Shown here piece after piece: positions 53,628-62,980 of a DNA stretch of 64,000 bases (the stretch's first letter is position 1; each line of letters opens with the position of its first letter). The notes under the pieces were generated by a model. That model was given only the letters and a program-made list of their open reading frames with translations, made no database searches and was not told the origin of the DNA. Source of the stretch: Bacillus pseudomycoides (lineage in GTDB: Bacteria > Bacillota > Bacilli > Bacillales > Bacillaceae_G); contig NZ_CP064266.1 of assembly GCF_022811845.1 (NCBI RefSeq), positions 4,216,001 to 4,280,000 on the forward strand, written 5' to 3'. A program made the position numbers and the translations under genes.

Positions 53628-54419
53628 ATGACTTGGGGATTTAAAAATCGATTAAACACGATTCTGCCTGATGGAAAAGCAGTTATGTTAGCAATTGATC
53701 ACGGTTACTTTTTAGGACCGATTCATGGATTAGAGCAACCATTAGAAACGGTAAAAAACTTACTTCCCTATACAGATTCTCTCTTTTTAACAAGGGGCGT
53801 ACTCAATTCCTGCATTCCTGAAGACTGCAAAACACCAATGGTTTTACGTGTTTCAGGTGGAGCAACTGTCGTGGGTAAAGATTTAGCAAACGAGACCATT
53901 GTTACACCAATTAAAGAAACACTGCGGCAAAATGTAGTCGGAGTTGGTGTATCTGTTTTTGTCGGTTCAGAATATGAAACACAAACTGTTACCAATCTAG
54001 CAAACGTAGTTTCCGAGGCTCATGATTATGGTTTACCTGTTCTCGGTATTACGGCCGTTGCAAAGGAACTTCAAAAACGAGAAGCTCGCTTTTTAGCACT
54101 TGCATCACGTGTATGTGTGGAAATGGGTGCTGATATTATTAAAACGTATTACTGCGAAGAGTTTGAAAAAATTACGAGCACATGCCCTGCCCCAGTCGTC
54201 ATTGCAGGAGGACCAAAATTAGATTCGATCGAAGACGCTTTAATAATTACATACCAAGCATTGCAAGAAGGTGCCATTGGAGTTGATATGGGACGAAACA
54301 TTTGGCAGTCTGAACATCCAGCTGCGATGATTCAAGCGATACATGGTATTGTTAAAAATGGATTAAATGTGAAAGAAGGGCTAGAGTTGTATGATGAGGT
54401 GAAAAATGAAATCGGATGA
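53628..54419 (+). CDS. lsrF: LsrF, 3-hydroxy-5-phosphonooxypentane-2,4-dione thiolase
   Basis: A 263-residue class I aldolase-fold (DeoC/FbaB) protein. Signature segments are MLAIDHGYFLGPIHGLEQP, SLFLTRGVLNSCIP, MGADIIKTYYCEEF, whose Lys matches the Schiff-base Lys of the family, and VIAGGPKLDS. In E. coli LsrF transfers an acetyl group to CoA at the end of phospho-AI-2 breakdown. It follows the cupin by 6 bp and ends the operon before a strong terminator. Confidence 0.93.
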   Translation: MTWGFKNRLNTILPDGKAVMLAIDHGYFLGPIHGLEQPLETVKNLLPYTDSLFLTRGVLNSCIPEDCKTPMVLRVSGGATVVGKDLANETIVTPIKETLRQNVVGVGVSVFVGSEYETQTVTNLANVVSEAHDYGLPVLGITAVAKELQKREARFLALASRVCVEMGADIIKTYYCEEFEKITSTCPAPVVIAGGPKLDSIEDALIITYQALQEGAIGVDMGRNIWQSEHPAAMIQAIHGIVKNGLNVKEGLELYDEVKNEIG

Positions 54420-54442
54420 TTAAATAATGTATTTTTACTTTT

Positions 54443-54478
54443 TAAAAAAGAACCCTCTTTATAAAAGGGTTCTTTTTT
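54443..54478. terminator. Bidirectional terminator between lsrF and the first PBP
   Basis: Hairpin AAAAAAGAACCCT / AGGGTTCTTTTTT with T-runs on both strands. Confidence 0.9.
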
Positions 54479-54497
54479 TAATGATTAAGTCTAAGTA

Positions 54498-56432
54498 TCA
54501 CTTCTGAAAAATATGTTTTATTTTTTCACCTGGAATACTACTACCCCCTCTTCCTTTCACATCTTCGATCATCATTGTAACAATCATATTCGGCGCATTT
54601 GCATCGAAAGCTGCAAACCATCCGAGTTCTTTTCCATCTGCTTCTTTTGATTCTTTTAGTTCTGCTGTACCTGTTTTACCAGCAAGAGTCATATCATCAA
54701 TCTTAGCAATTCTCCCAGCACCATCGGAATCATTAATTACTTTTATTAACGCACTTTTTAATATTCTTTGACTTTCTTTAGAAATCACATTCTCCTTCCA
54801 ATTCTTCACTTCTTTTTGGATCAGATGCGGAGATGGAATATTTCCTTCATTCACAATCGGAGCGTATGTTAAAGCTACATGAAGAGGTGTCATTAATACT
54901 TGTCCTTGACCGTATCCTGTATCTGCTAGTTGAATATCATTTTTTATCCTATCTTTTGCAATTATTGAAATAGGAAATTCGTATTCAATCGGCAACTTTT
55001 CATGAAATCCGAACTTCTTAAGCATACTTAAATACTGATTTTCCCCTATTTTTAAAGTTTGTTGTGCAAAATAAATATTGTCAGAGTACTTCATTGCCTT
55101 ATCGAAATCAATTAGGCTAGCATCTTTCACACGTGTTACATAATAATTTCCCCACGATGAATCTTTTGCCCACTTTAATCCTTCAATTTTAAATTCTTCC
55201 GTCGGATTTATTACTTTTGCTTCCAGGCCAATTGCCCCTGTAATTGTTTTAAATACAGACCCTGGTACAACTGCCTGTGTGAAACGGTTTAACATTGGAT
55301 TTTTTAAATCATTATTCCATACTTCACGTTGCGCTTTTGATGCCCCTCTAACTATTATATTGGGATTATAAGCAGGACTACTTACAAGTGCAATTGTTTC
55401 ACCCGTTTTTGGATTAATCGCTGCACTAGATCCTGCTTCATTTTTCATTTCATTATAGATTTTTTCTTGAATTGAGGCATCGATTGTTAATGTAACATTC
55501 TCTCCATCTCTTGCTTCTGTTTTTACTAAGTTTTTAATCTCTTTTCCGTTCTCATCTTCCATAAATACGCGTCCACCCTTTTCACCGCGCAATTTATTTT
55601 CTAAGACTTTTTCTAATCCTGTCTTACCTACTAAATCATCCGCTTGATATCCTTTTTTCTGAAGCAATTTTAACTCTTCTGCATTTACTTCTCCTATATA
55701 TCCCGTTAAGTGTGCTGCCGCTTCTCCTAATGGATATGTACGGACTTTTACCGGACGAGACGAAACACCTTCCAACGAAATATAATCACTTTGTGTTCGT
55801 CCTTCTGGTAAAATACCAATTGGTACATAGGAATCTGGTTTAATCCATTTCGCTGTAAGCTTCTGATCGACTTCTTCGATAGACATATTAAGTAATTGCG
55901 CTATTGTTTCTTTCGTTTGTGTTGCAGTATCTCCTAATTTTTCTGGAATAATTCCAACCTCAGTTGCCTTTCCATTCACTACAAGCCCTTTTCCATTTCG
56001 ATCATATATTTCACCGCGTTTTCCTTGCTCTGTCTGCAGACGGACTTTATAATTTTTTTCCATCCCTGGAAAGATAAAGTCTGGGGTCCAATTTATTTTC
56101 CAAGATTTCTTATCTCCATCTTTTTCTTTCACAAGTGTTGCTTCATGTGAAAAAGAAATTTCTCCTCCTGCTGTATCCATACTTACGGTAAAAAGAATGA
56201 CCTTACTTTCCGTTTTATCTTTACTTACTTTCTCTCTTTTAATTTTTAAATTCTCAACTCCAATACCTTCGTAAATTTTTTCATTTTTCTCTGTAAATTC
56301 TTTTTTTGAAATGGATTCTTTTGCGTGTTTTGACAGTTGATCATACATATCTGCAAATTTTTTGTCATTCCATAATTTTATATATGTTTCAAATGCTTGT
56401 TCTGAAGTTTCACCTTTATTGCATCCTACCAA
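54498..56432 (-). CDS. Penicillin-binding protein with MecA_N (NTF2-like) domain, PBP3/PBP2a type; start frameshifted
   Basis: About 644 residues. Layout: NTF2-like MecA_N domain (8-115), PBP dimerisation domain (139-300) and transpeptidase domain (about 335-640) with Ser392 in GSVFK, YSDN (SxN) and LAGKTGTAE (KTG). This layout is that of low-affinity PBP2a/PBP3-type class B enzymes. Upstream of the first in-frame start (TTG 56432), the frame encodes an excellent lipoprotein signal (KIWILLFFCFTFILVGC), but it meets a TGA before any start codon. The TTG at 56475 with AAAGGAG is in another frame, offset at an A5 run. The gene may be silent or the sequence may contain an indel. Confidence 0.85.
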   Translation of the reverse strand: MVGCNKGETSEQAFETYIKLWNDKKFADMYDQLSKHAKESISKKEFTEKNEKIYEGIGVENLKIKREKVSKDKTESKVILFTVSMDTAGGEISFSHEATLVKEKDGDKKSWKINWTPDFIFPGMEKNYKVRLQTEQGKRGEIYDRNGKGLVVNGKATEVGIIPEKLGDTATQTKETIAQLLNMSIEEVDQKLTAKWIKPDSYVPIGILPEGRTQSDYISLEGVSSRPVKVRTYPLGEAAAHLTGYIGEVNAEELKLLQKKGYQADDLVGKTGLEKVLENKLRGEKGGRVFMEDENGKEIKNLVKTEARDGENVTLTIDASIQEKIYNEMKNEAGSSAAINPKTGETIALVSSPAYNPNIIVRGASKAQREVWNNDLKNPMLNRFTQAVVPGSVFKTITGAIGLEAKVINPTEEFKIEGLKWAKDSSWGNYYVTRVKDASLIDFDKAMKYSDNIYFAQQTLKIGENQYLSMLKKFGFHEKLPIEYEFPISIIAKDRIKNDIQLADTGYGQGQVLMTPLHVALTYAPIVNEGNIPSPHLIQKEVKNWKENVISKESQRILKSALIKVINDSDGAGRIAKIDDMTLAGKTGTAELKESKEADGKELGWFAAFDANAPNMIVTMMIEDVKGRGGSSIPGEKIKHIFQK

Positions 56433-56475
56433 TATAAATGTGAAACAAAAGAAAAGTAGTATCCATATTTTTCAA

Positions 56476-56886
56476 TTCAAACTTCTCCTTTAAATAAATC
56501 AAAATAGCTTAAATAATTCTTATAATCCTTTTACATGAGTAACTTGCTATAAATAGTGTACATCCACTCGTTTACTACTGACTTATATGAATCTAAGATT
56601 TAATAATGTTCTATATCTTGGTAACAAAGTTATGATTAAAAATATGAAATAACAACTGTACTAGCTGCTATTCCACTAATTTGCTTTCATTCTTTTATTC
56701 AAAAAGCTTCTTATATAAAATGAAACTGTAATCAATCCGCACCAATCTGACTTTTACGGACAGTTGATCCCCTTTCTTTTTCCGAGTTTTGAGGTGAGGG
56801 TCTTACTGCCCGCAAATAGCGAGATAAAAAAGATATCTTGAATTCTAGCAATCATTGCCTTCCCTAAAGAGAACTAAGTTTTACTG
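56476..56886. other. Intergenic region, about 410 bp, holding a degenerate repeat
   Basis: No gene is seen. The right half carries a diverged repeat copy (56735-56828). The remainder is AT-rich. Confidence 0.4.
56735..56828 (+). repeat. Intergenic repeat, copy 1 (degenerate)
   Basis: CACCAATCTGACTTTTACGG, CAGTTGATCCCC, GAGGTGAGGGTCTTACTGCC and a terminal GAGATAAA align, in order and in the same orientation, with the copy at 59191-59318 but with substitutions, and the left hairpin is missing. It resembles the short chromosomal repeats scattered in B. cereus-group genomes; identity with a named element is not certain. Confidence 0.6.
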
Positions 56887-59019
56887 TTATTGATTAGGAT
56901 TCACTATATTAGTAGTTTCACCATTCATACGTTGCTTTTTCAAGTCAAAGTATATATCTAATATATCCTTTCCAATTAATGAATTAATACCACTTTTATC
57001 ATTGTGAACCCAAGGTACTACTACAGAAAATGCTATTTCTGGATTATCATATGGAGCATATCCAACTAATGTTAAATTGTAACACTCAATACGTTCTCCC
57101 TTCTCATTCCTTCCAATTTTACTATCTCCTCCATATACTGTCTGAGCTGTTCCTGTTTTTCCAGCTGGTTTATATGAAGCCTTTTGGAAATATTTCACAC
57201 CAGTTCCATCGCCTTCTTGAAATACCCATCTAAATCCTTCTTTTACTCGATCAATATATTCCGATTTCACATCCACTCGATTTAACACAACAGGTTCTAT
57301 AGATTGTACAACTTTTCCAATTTCTTCTTTTTTTGTTGTTTGTTCTCGAATCTCTTGGACAATTTGAGGTTGCATTCGGTATCCATCATTTGCAATGGTT
57401 GAAATATATTGTGCCAATTGTAGTGGTGTATACGTATCATACTGTCCAATAGAAAAATCTAATAAAAATCCAGGTTGGCTATCTTTTTGTCTTGTTTGTC
57501 CAGTTATTTCATTCGGTAAATTAATTCCTGTTGGGACGCCTAAACCAAATTGTTTAAAATAATAACGCATTGTGTCAAATGCTGCTTGTTTAATATCCAA
57601 TGAACTATTTGGCACATAATTCACTCCAGCTATTTTTAACGCGGTATGAAACATGTATACATTTGATGATACTTGTAAAGCCCTTAAATCATTAATATTT
57701 CCAAATCCGGATACATTCCATGATTTTTTAACTCTCGAACCTTTAAACTTCATAGGTGTGTCATAAAATTGAACCCCTGGTTGTATAGCTCCGGTTTGGT
57801 ATCCAGTTAATAAAGTAGCACCTTTTACAGCTGATCCTAGCTCATAAGAAGTTACCATGTTGCCTAATGCAAAATCTTCTACTTCTGCTTTCCCATCTTT
57901 TTCTACCAATCTCTTACCAGCCATAGATAATAGTTGTCCGGTTTTCGGATCCATCATGACAACAAAAGCACGATCCAGTAATGATTCTGAACTCTTAAAA
58001 GCTTTTAAATTTTTTTCTATACTTTCTTCTACTTTCTTTTGTAACTCCATATCAATTGTTAAAGTTAAATTGTTACCACTTTTTCCTTTAGAGACCGTGT
58101 CCGTTTGAATAACATTTCCTGCTTTATCAATATTATTTCTAACTTCTTTTTTTGTTCCATGTAATACATCTTCATATCGCTGTTCAATATAACTTTTCCC
58201 CACGCGATCGTTCCGATTATATCCGCGGACCAAATAAGAATCTAAGTGTTCTTTTGGCAACCCTTCTTCAGCACTTGTTATATTCCCTAATACCGAACGG
58301 AATAAATCACCATTTACATAGTTTCGTTCCCAATCAACTGTCGCATCTATCCCTGGGAATTTTGCTAAATTTTCACTTATCCTCGTATACTCTTGCTCTG
58401 TCACGTCCTTTTTTATAATTTGTGGTGTCATTTGATAACCAGAACTCATTTTACTTTTAATAACTAACACTTGTAAGTCTTGTGGCGTGAGCTCTGCTAA
58501 TTCTTCTTCTGTAATGCGCTTTCGTCTTAACTCTTCGATTCTCTTGTCTAACTCTTTCCCTTCTATACCCTTTTCTCTAAATTCTTCCTCGTCTTGCTTC
58601 GTGATCTTTGCTTTAGCACGCTTCTTATTTAATTGCATCCAAAAATCTTTTTTATCTACTTCCGTTAATTTATTTATTTCTTCTTCTGATATTTCAAGTA
58701 TATTTGCAATATCTTTTGCAGTTTTTAAAATGTCTTCAGAGCTTACACCCTTCAATCTTGTATACGTAATCGTACGAAGTGCTCTATTATCAACAACCGG
58801 TTTCCCTTCTCGATCATAAATTTTCCCGCGGGGAACTGGTATACTCGTTGTTGCATTTTCATTTTTTTCCACTTGATTTTTATAAGTCTCTCCATCAACA
58901 ATTTGTACTTTTCCTAGCTGAACAATAATAGCTGAAAATAGTATAAATACGCAGAAAAAAAGGATGTTTAATCGGATAGATATCGATGTCTTCTGCTTCT
59001 TTCCTGTTTGCTTTTTCAT
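56887..59019 (-). CDS. Penicillin-binding protein 2-type transpeptidase
   Basis: A 710-residue class B PBP of the PBP2/PbpA group. It has a TM anchor at residues 16-38, a dimerisation domain with VPRGKIYDREGKPVVDN (62-78), a charged helical insert (residues 110-190), and a transpeptidase domain with Ser396 in YELGSAVKGAT, SSNVYM (SxN) and AGKTGTAQ. It crosslinks peptidoglycan, and this group acts in side-wall elongation or as low-affinity paralogues. It is flanked on both sides by copies of an intergenic repeat. A housekeeping PBP2 presumably exists elsewhere, so this is likely an accessory paralogue. Confidence 0.9.
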   Translation of the reverse strand: MKKQTGKKQKTSISIRLNILFFCVFILFSAIIVQLGKVQIVDGETYKNQVEKNENATTSIPVPRGKIYDREGKPVVDNRALRTITYTRLKGVSSEDILKTAKDIANILEISEEEINKLTEVDKKDFWMQLNKKRAKAKITKQDEEEFREKGIEGKELDKRIEELRRKRITEEELAELTPQDLQVLVIKSKMSSGYQMTPQIIKKDVTEQEYTRISENLAKFPGIDATVDWERNYVNGDLFRSVLGNITSAEEGLPKEHLDSYLVRGYNRNDRVGKSYIEQRYEDVLHGTKKEVRNNIDKAGNVIQTDTVSKGKSGNNLTLTIDMELQKKVEESIEKNLKAFKSSESLLDRAFVVMMDPKTGQLLSMAGKRLVEKDGKAEVEDFALGNMVTSYELGSAVKGATLLTGYQTGAIQPGVQFYDTPMKFKGSRVKKSWNVSGFGNINDLRALQVSSNVYMFHTALKIAGVNYVPNSSLDIKQAAFDTMRYYFKQFGLGVPTGINLPNEITGQTRQKDSQPGFLLDFSIGQYDTYTPLQLAQYISTIANDGYRMQPQIVQEIREQTTKKEEIGKVVQSIEPVVLNRVDVKSEYIDRVKEGFRWVFQEGDGTGVKYFQKASYKPAGKTGTAQTVYGGDSKIGRNEKGERIECYNLTLVGYAPYDNPEIAFSVVVPWVHNDKSGINSLIGKDILDIYFDLKKQRMNGETTNIVNPNQ

Positions 59020-59190
59020 ATATCCTCCATATTTTAATGAATTTCGTTCAGATTACAGTTTTATATACAAATTCACGCATATGTTATTCGATCTTTATAC
59101 AAAGAAAACTAAAAGGTAGCGTTTCATTCAATTAATGAATTGAATAGATGAAAATGGAATCGTTCCTCTATTTACATAAAGTGAACCTTC

Positions 59191-59318
59191 CATCAGTGGG
59201 CGTTTTCTTCATCCCTCACTGATGGTTAGCCCTCACTAATCGGGCTTTTACGGGCAGTTGTCCCCCACCTCTCTGACCCTTAAGGCGAGGGGCTTACTAC
59301 CCGTTAATGCGGGATAAA
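59191..59318 (+). repeat. Intergenic repeat, copy 2 (structured)
   Basis: About 128 bp, GC-richer than its surroundings. It contains a CATCAGTG...CACTGATG hairpin, then CACTAATCGGGCTTTTACGG, GGCAGTTGTCCCCCACC, GGCGAGGGGCTTACTACCCG and GCGGGATAAA. Several self-complementary blocks (CGGGC/GCCCG-like, CCCCCACC/GGCGAGGGG) suggest a folded RNA or DNA. It is related to the degenerate copy at 56735-56828. Confidence 0.7.
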
Positions 59319-59324
59319 GAATAA

Positions 59325-59360
59325 GAGAAACTGCATTCAATCATAAGCAGTTCCCCTTAT
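59325..59360 (-). terminator. Probable terminator of the metallo-beta-lactamase gene
   Basis: Arms GAAACTGC / GCAGTTCC with an AT loop, about 70 bp past the stop, with flanking T-rich sequence. Confidence 0.5.
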
Positions 59361-59427
59361 TTTTTTATTAATATATCTAAAACAGAAATTAGACTGTTCC
59401 TCTATATTCCGTGGCCGTCATACCATA

Positions 59428-60216
59428 TTAATTTTCATTATTTTTTAACAAGTTCAACGTATGAGTAAATAAACGACTATCTCCGGGATCTCCATGTCCT
59501 GGTACAATAATATTTATATCGCTGTATTTCTTTTCTACTTTTTTAATTGCCTTTGACCAATTAGATACATATGAACCTGGAGTTTGTACAATCTCTTGCG
59601 TATCTAGTGATTTTATTAAACATCCTCCAAATAGGATTTTATACTTTGGTAACCATACTGTTATGTTATCTTGTGTATGTCCTTTTCCTGGATAAAATGT
59701 TTCCACGTTTATATCACCAAATCGCATATTATCACGTTTCTTCAAGTCTCCAAGAGGCTTATCAAATCCTTGTTTCTCTGCTAAATCAGCAGTTAAAGCC
59801 GTACTGTGTACGTTGACGCCTTTTTTAGTCAGCGTTTTAATTCCTCCTATACGATCGTCATGAGCATGTGTCACAATTGCTTCTGTAACCTCTTTTGTAG
59901 GAAATTGCTTTTTTAGTATTTGAAGCAGTTGTTCTGTAAGAGCATCATTCCAAGGTGTATCAATCAGTACTAGTCCTTTAGATGTTTCAAGAATTAAACC
60001 ATTTGCAGGAATACGCGTTCCATTGACCACTCCAATGCTTGTATGCAGCCATACTTTTGGATGCAACTGTGATATGGATACATCTTCCTCTTGATCTTTA
60101 TTTTTTATTTGCTCTATTTTTTCGGCAGCCTGTACTGGAAATATTGAACTGGCAAATTGGCTAACCCCTAATATACTTGCGCATAGACCTACTTTTAATA
60201 TCATTTTCTTTTTCAT
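59428..60216 (-). CDS. Subclass B1 metallo-beta-lactamase, BcII-like (divergent)
   Basis: About 262 residues, with a Sec signal peptide ending near FPVQA-AE. All six zinc ligands are present (numbering from the upstream ATG): His119, His121 and Asp123 in THAHDDRIGG, His182 (PGKGHTQDN), Cys201 (GGCLIKS) and His243 (PGHGD). It is the same length and colinear with BcII, but many positions differ from the BcII sequence as I remember it, including Asp for Ala next to the zinc-binding Asp. It should hydrolyse penicillins, cephalosporins and carbapenems outside the cell. The start at 60216 has AAAGGAG at 8 bases; the ATG at 60222 is too close. Confidence 0.92.
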   Translation of the reverse strand: MKKKMILKVGLCASILGVSQFASSIFPVQAAEKIEQIKNKDQEEDVSISQLHPKVWLHTSIGVVNGTRIPANGLILETSKGLVLIDTPWNDALTEQLLQILKKQFPTKEVTEAIVTHAHDDRIGGIKTLTKKGVNVHSTALTADLAEKQGFDKPLGDLKKRDNMRFGDINVETFYPGKGHTQDNITVWLPKYKILFGGCLIKSLDTQEIVQTPGSYVSNWSKAIKKVEKKYSDINIIVPGHGDPGDSRLFTHTLNLLKNNEN

Positions 60217-60361
60217 TATCATTGCTCCTTTCTTAGCAGCTTATTTCTTTAAAAAGTGCTATTACACTTAATAGACAATCCAAATGATAAAGTTGTTCCC
60301 ACATTTACAAAAAAAATAATAAATTTTAATATAGAATAGAATCTGAGTAAGGGAGGATTTT

Positions 60362-62119
60362 ATGTTACATAAAAAATCGAAAAGGTGGATAATTTTAGCG
60401 TTTTTTTTCATTTTAGGAGTTGTTTTGACGTTTTTATTCAAAACGAGTTTTATTTCGTTAACTATCACAACTTCTTCAGCTGAAAGAGGAAAAATTATTG
60501 ACCAAAATGGAGTCATACTAGCCACAAATAAAAAAATAAAGTCTTTGTATTATGTCTATAATATTGGTTGTCCAGCCGATCAAGAAGTAGCGAAGATATC
60601 AAGTTTTCTAAATCAGTTTTCATCCAAGTTTAACCATAAAATTTCAGTAGATGACATAGATTCACAATTACAAAAATCTTGTAAACATCATGATAAAAAT
60701 GAAATACGATTACATGCAAACTTAAATGATAAAGAATCCGCATTTATAAACGAAAATAACTTCAAAAATGTAATAGTAAAAAATGAGTTGATACGTATTT
60801 ATCCACATCATGAAATTGCTTCACAAGTAATTGGGTATGTTGACTATGAAAAACACAACTCAGATTCTAATTATGTTCCTGTTGGTAAAAACGGAATTGA
60901 ACTTCAATATGAAAACGAATTAAAAGGAAAACCAGGAAAAACTCTCACTTTTAAAATAAAAAATAAAAAGTTCTTATGGAACATACAAAGTCCTCAAAGA
61001 GGAAAAGATATTCAGCTAGCACTAGACTATAAACTTCAACAAAAAACAGAAGAAGCACTTAGGTCCCAAATTCAGAAAGCACCTGATGCTACTGCTGGTT
61101 ATGCTGTAGTTATAGATGTTAAAACAGGAGAAATATTAACTATGGCTAACTCGCCAGTTTTTGATCCAAATGTATTCAATACACCTTTATCATCGTCTGA
61201 AAAAGAAAACATCAAATTACTTGCTCAAAATAAAACAATTCAAAAATTAAAGTATGGTGATTCCTATATAAATATGGCATCAACTATAAAACCGCTTACT
61301 ATATTAATTGGGTTAAACGAAAAGCTTTTTCAGCCTGAAGATACGTATTTAGATAAAGGTCGCTTTCAGTATAATAATCAAAATAACATCACCAATGCTG
61401 CTGGAACTCCAACTGGTGAAATTACACCGAGTCAAGCTATTATTAATTCATCAAATACATTTATGACAGCAAAAGTAGCAATTCCATTATTCAATAAAAA
61501 TAATGGGAATATAGAAAAGGTAGCAACCGTGTGGGCAAATTATTTAAAACAATTCGGTCTTCGCTCGGAAACTGGGGTTGATTTACCCTTTGAAGAAGAA
61601 GGACAATATAAGTTACATGCATCTAGTAATTTTGAAGGTGGGATTTCTGCTTTATTGAATGCTTCTTGGGGCGCAAATGAAGTACACACGACTCTCCAAC
61701 TTGCTCAATATGCAGCTGCTCTTGCAAATAAAGGGGAAAAATTCAAACCTCAAATCGTAAATGCAATTATGGAAAACGGTGATAAAAGAATAAAAGGATT
61801 TAAACCAATTTTAGAAAGTTCAAATCGTTATCCTTCAAGTTTCTGGAATGTTTTACAAAGTGGAATGAGTCAAAATATACAAGAAATTAAAGACTTACCC
61901 TTTGACGTTTCTGGTAAAACGGGAATAACAGGTTCGCCAAACGAACAAGAAAAAGTTATAAATCATTCTCTATTTATTTCATATGCTCCTACTAAAAATC
62001 CGCGTATTGCTATTTCTGTCATTATACCTGGTGGTAATTCTGAAAAAAATAGTGCAGCCCTTGTTGCAGCGGAAATTTTAAAGGCTTGGGATACTCTCCA
62101 AACAGAGAATAAAAAATAA
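60362..62119 (+). CDS. Class B penicillin-binding protein (transpeptidase)
   Basis: A 585-residue membrane-anchored PBP (TM at about residues 9-27). The dimerisation domain contains SAERGKIIDQNGVILATN (39-56). The transpeptidase domain has Ser307 in MASTIKPLT (S-x-x-K), NSSNTFM (SxN) and VSGKTGITG (KTG). It is smaller and more diverged than the two minus-strand PBPs. The ATG follows GGGAGG. It is divergent from the metallo-beta-lactamase gene across a 140-bp region that may co-regulate the two. It may be a low-affinity bypass PBP. Confidence 0.88.
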   Translation: MLHKKSKRWIILAFFFILGVVLTFLFKTSFISLTITTSSAERGKIIDQNGVILATNKKIKSLYYVYNIGCPADQEVAKISSFLNQFSSKFNHKISVDDIDSQLQKSCKHHDKNEIRLHANLNDKESAFINENNFKNVIVKNELIRIYPHHEIASQVIGYVDYEKHNSDSNYVPVGKNGIELQYENELKGKPGKTLTFKIKNKKFLWNIQSPQRGKDIQLALDYKLQQKTEEALRSQIQKAPDATAGYAVVIDVKTGEILTMANSPVFDPNVFNTPLSSSEKENIKLLAQNKTIQKLKYGDSYINMASTIKPLTILIGLNEKLFQPEDTYLDKGRFQYNNQNNITNAAGTPTGEITPSQAIINSSNTFMTAKVAIPLFNKNNGNIEKVATVWANYLKQFGLRSETGVDLPFEEEGQYKLHASSNFEGGISALLNASWGANEVHTTLQLAQYAAALANKGEKFKPQIVNAIMENGDKRIKGFKPILESSNRYPSSFWNVLQSGMSQNIQEIKDLPFDVSGKTGITGSPNEQEKVINHSLFISYAPTKNPRIAISVIIPGGNSEKNSAALVAAEILKAWDTLQTENKK

Positions 62120-62121
62120 AG

Positions 62122-62148
62122 AAAAAGGTTCAATAAAGTGAACCTTTC
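62122..62148. terminator. Bidirectional terminator
   Basis: Hairpin AAAGGTTCA / TGAACCTTT with T-rich flanks between the PBP and the convergent anti-sigma gene. Confidence 0.75.
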
Positions 62149-62152
62149 TCTT

Positions 62153-62980
62153 TTACCATATAGAATCTATACCCTTTATTTTCCACATACCATCATTTTG
62201 TTTTTCAAAGATAAAAGAATACTGGATATCTATTGATACATGGTCTTCTTTTACGTAGCCAGTATAACCATTCATTGTAGTTATTTTTATATATCCATCA
62301 TTCTTCACTTTCTCCGGAATCCATGCTTTTACAGTTTCGTTAGATACCCGATATAAAACGCGTGAATCATGTTTTGGTTGAGTTAAAATTTTTGTTTCTT
62401 CTCCAACAACAGTAGCATATAAATAACGTTCCTGCTTCGTTTGGTTACTTTCTGCCAATCCACTAGGTATTTTATATAATGTTTTCGTATCATTCACAAA
62501 TTCTCCCCCCATTGCAAGAGCTACTTGTAAATCATGAAAAATATCATCATCAAACTTCCATTCATTTTTACTATACTGTTCTCCTTTAAAAACAAATTCT
62601 TCATCCAATACTCTATATAAATCGTTCTTATTTTTTAAGCTTGTGTTTTGATTTAATTCATCCATAAATTGTTTTAGTGATTGATCTTGATTAGATTCAT
62701 CTTTCATCTTAACTTCAATTTGAGTGCTACTTTGCACAGGCGGTTCATTTTTTCCAAGCCAGAATTGTTGAAAGTTAAACAGCACAGCCGTAAAAACTAG
62801 AACAGCTGCAACAGTGAATGTCCTTATACGAAATGGTCTTCTAATTTTAGGGAAACCTTCCTCACTATTTTGGTATATAGATTGTTTTATTTTATAAATA
62901 AATTCCTCTTCGTCTTGAGGGTGTTTCATCGGCCCACTTTTTAATTCTTTATACCAATCCGGCTTTCTATCATTATTCAT
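62153..62980 (-). CDS. Probable anti-sigma factor with extracellular SH3-like domain
   Basis: A 275-residue single-pass membrane protein: a cytoplasmic N-terminus (about 50 residues, charged), one TM at about 54-72, and a 200-residue outside part. That part ends in an SH3-like barrel (TKILTQPKHDSRVLYRVS, MNGYTGYVKEDHVSID). Its ATG overlaps the sigma-factor stop by 4 bases. The arrangement is that of ECF anti-sigma factors, which hold the sigma at the membrane until a wall signal is sensed. There is no clear HxxxCxxC zinc motif, so it is not of the ZAS type. Assignment rests mainly on gene pairing. Confidence 0.75.
   Translation of the reverse strand: MNNDRKPDWYKELKSGPMKHPQDEEEFIYKIKQSIYQNSEEGFPKIRRPFRIRTFTVAAVLVFTAVLFNFQQFWLGKNEPPVQSSTQIEVKMKDESNQDQSLKQFMDELNQNTSLKNKNDLYRVLDEEFVFKGEQYSKNEWKFDDDIFHDLQVALAMGGEFVNDTKTLYKIPSGLAESNQTKQERYLYATVVGEETKILTQPKHDSRVLYRVSNETVKAWIPEKVKNDGYIKITTMNGYTGYVKEDHVSIDIQYSFIFEKQNDGMWKIKGIDSIW

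Larger units (their letters stand above)
59020..59427. other. 408-bp gap with an intergenic repeat and a terminator
   Basis: No gene is seen. It contains repeat copy 2 (59191-59318) and a hairpin for the metallo-beta-lactamase gene (59325-59360). Confidence 0.5.
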
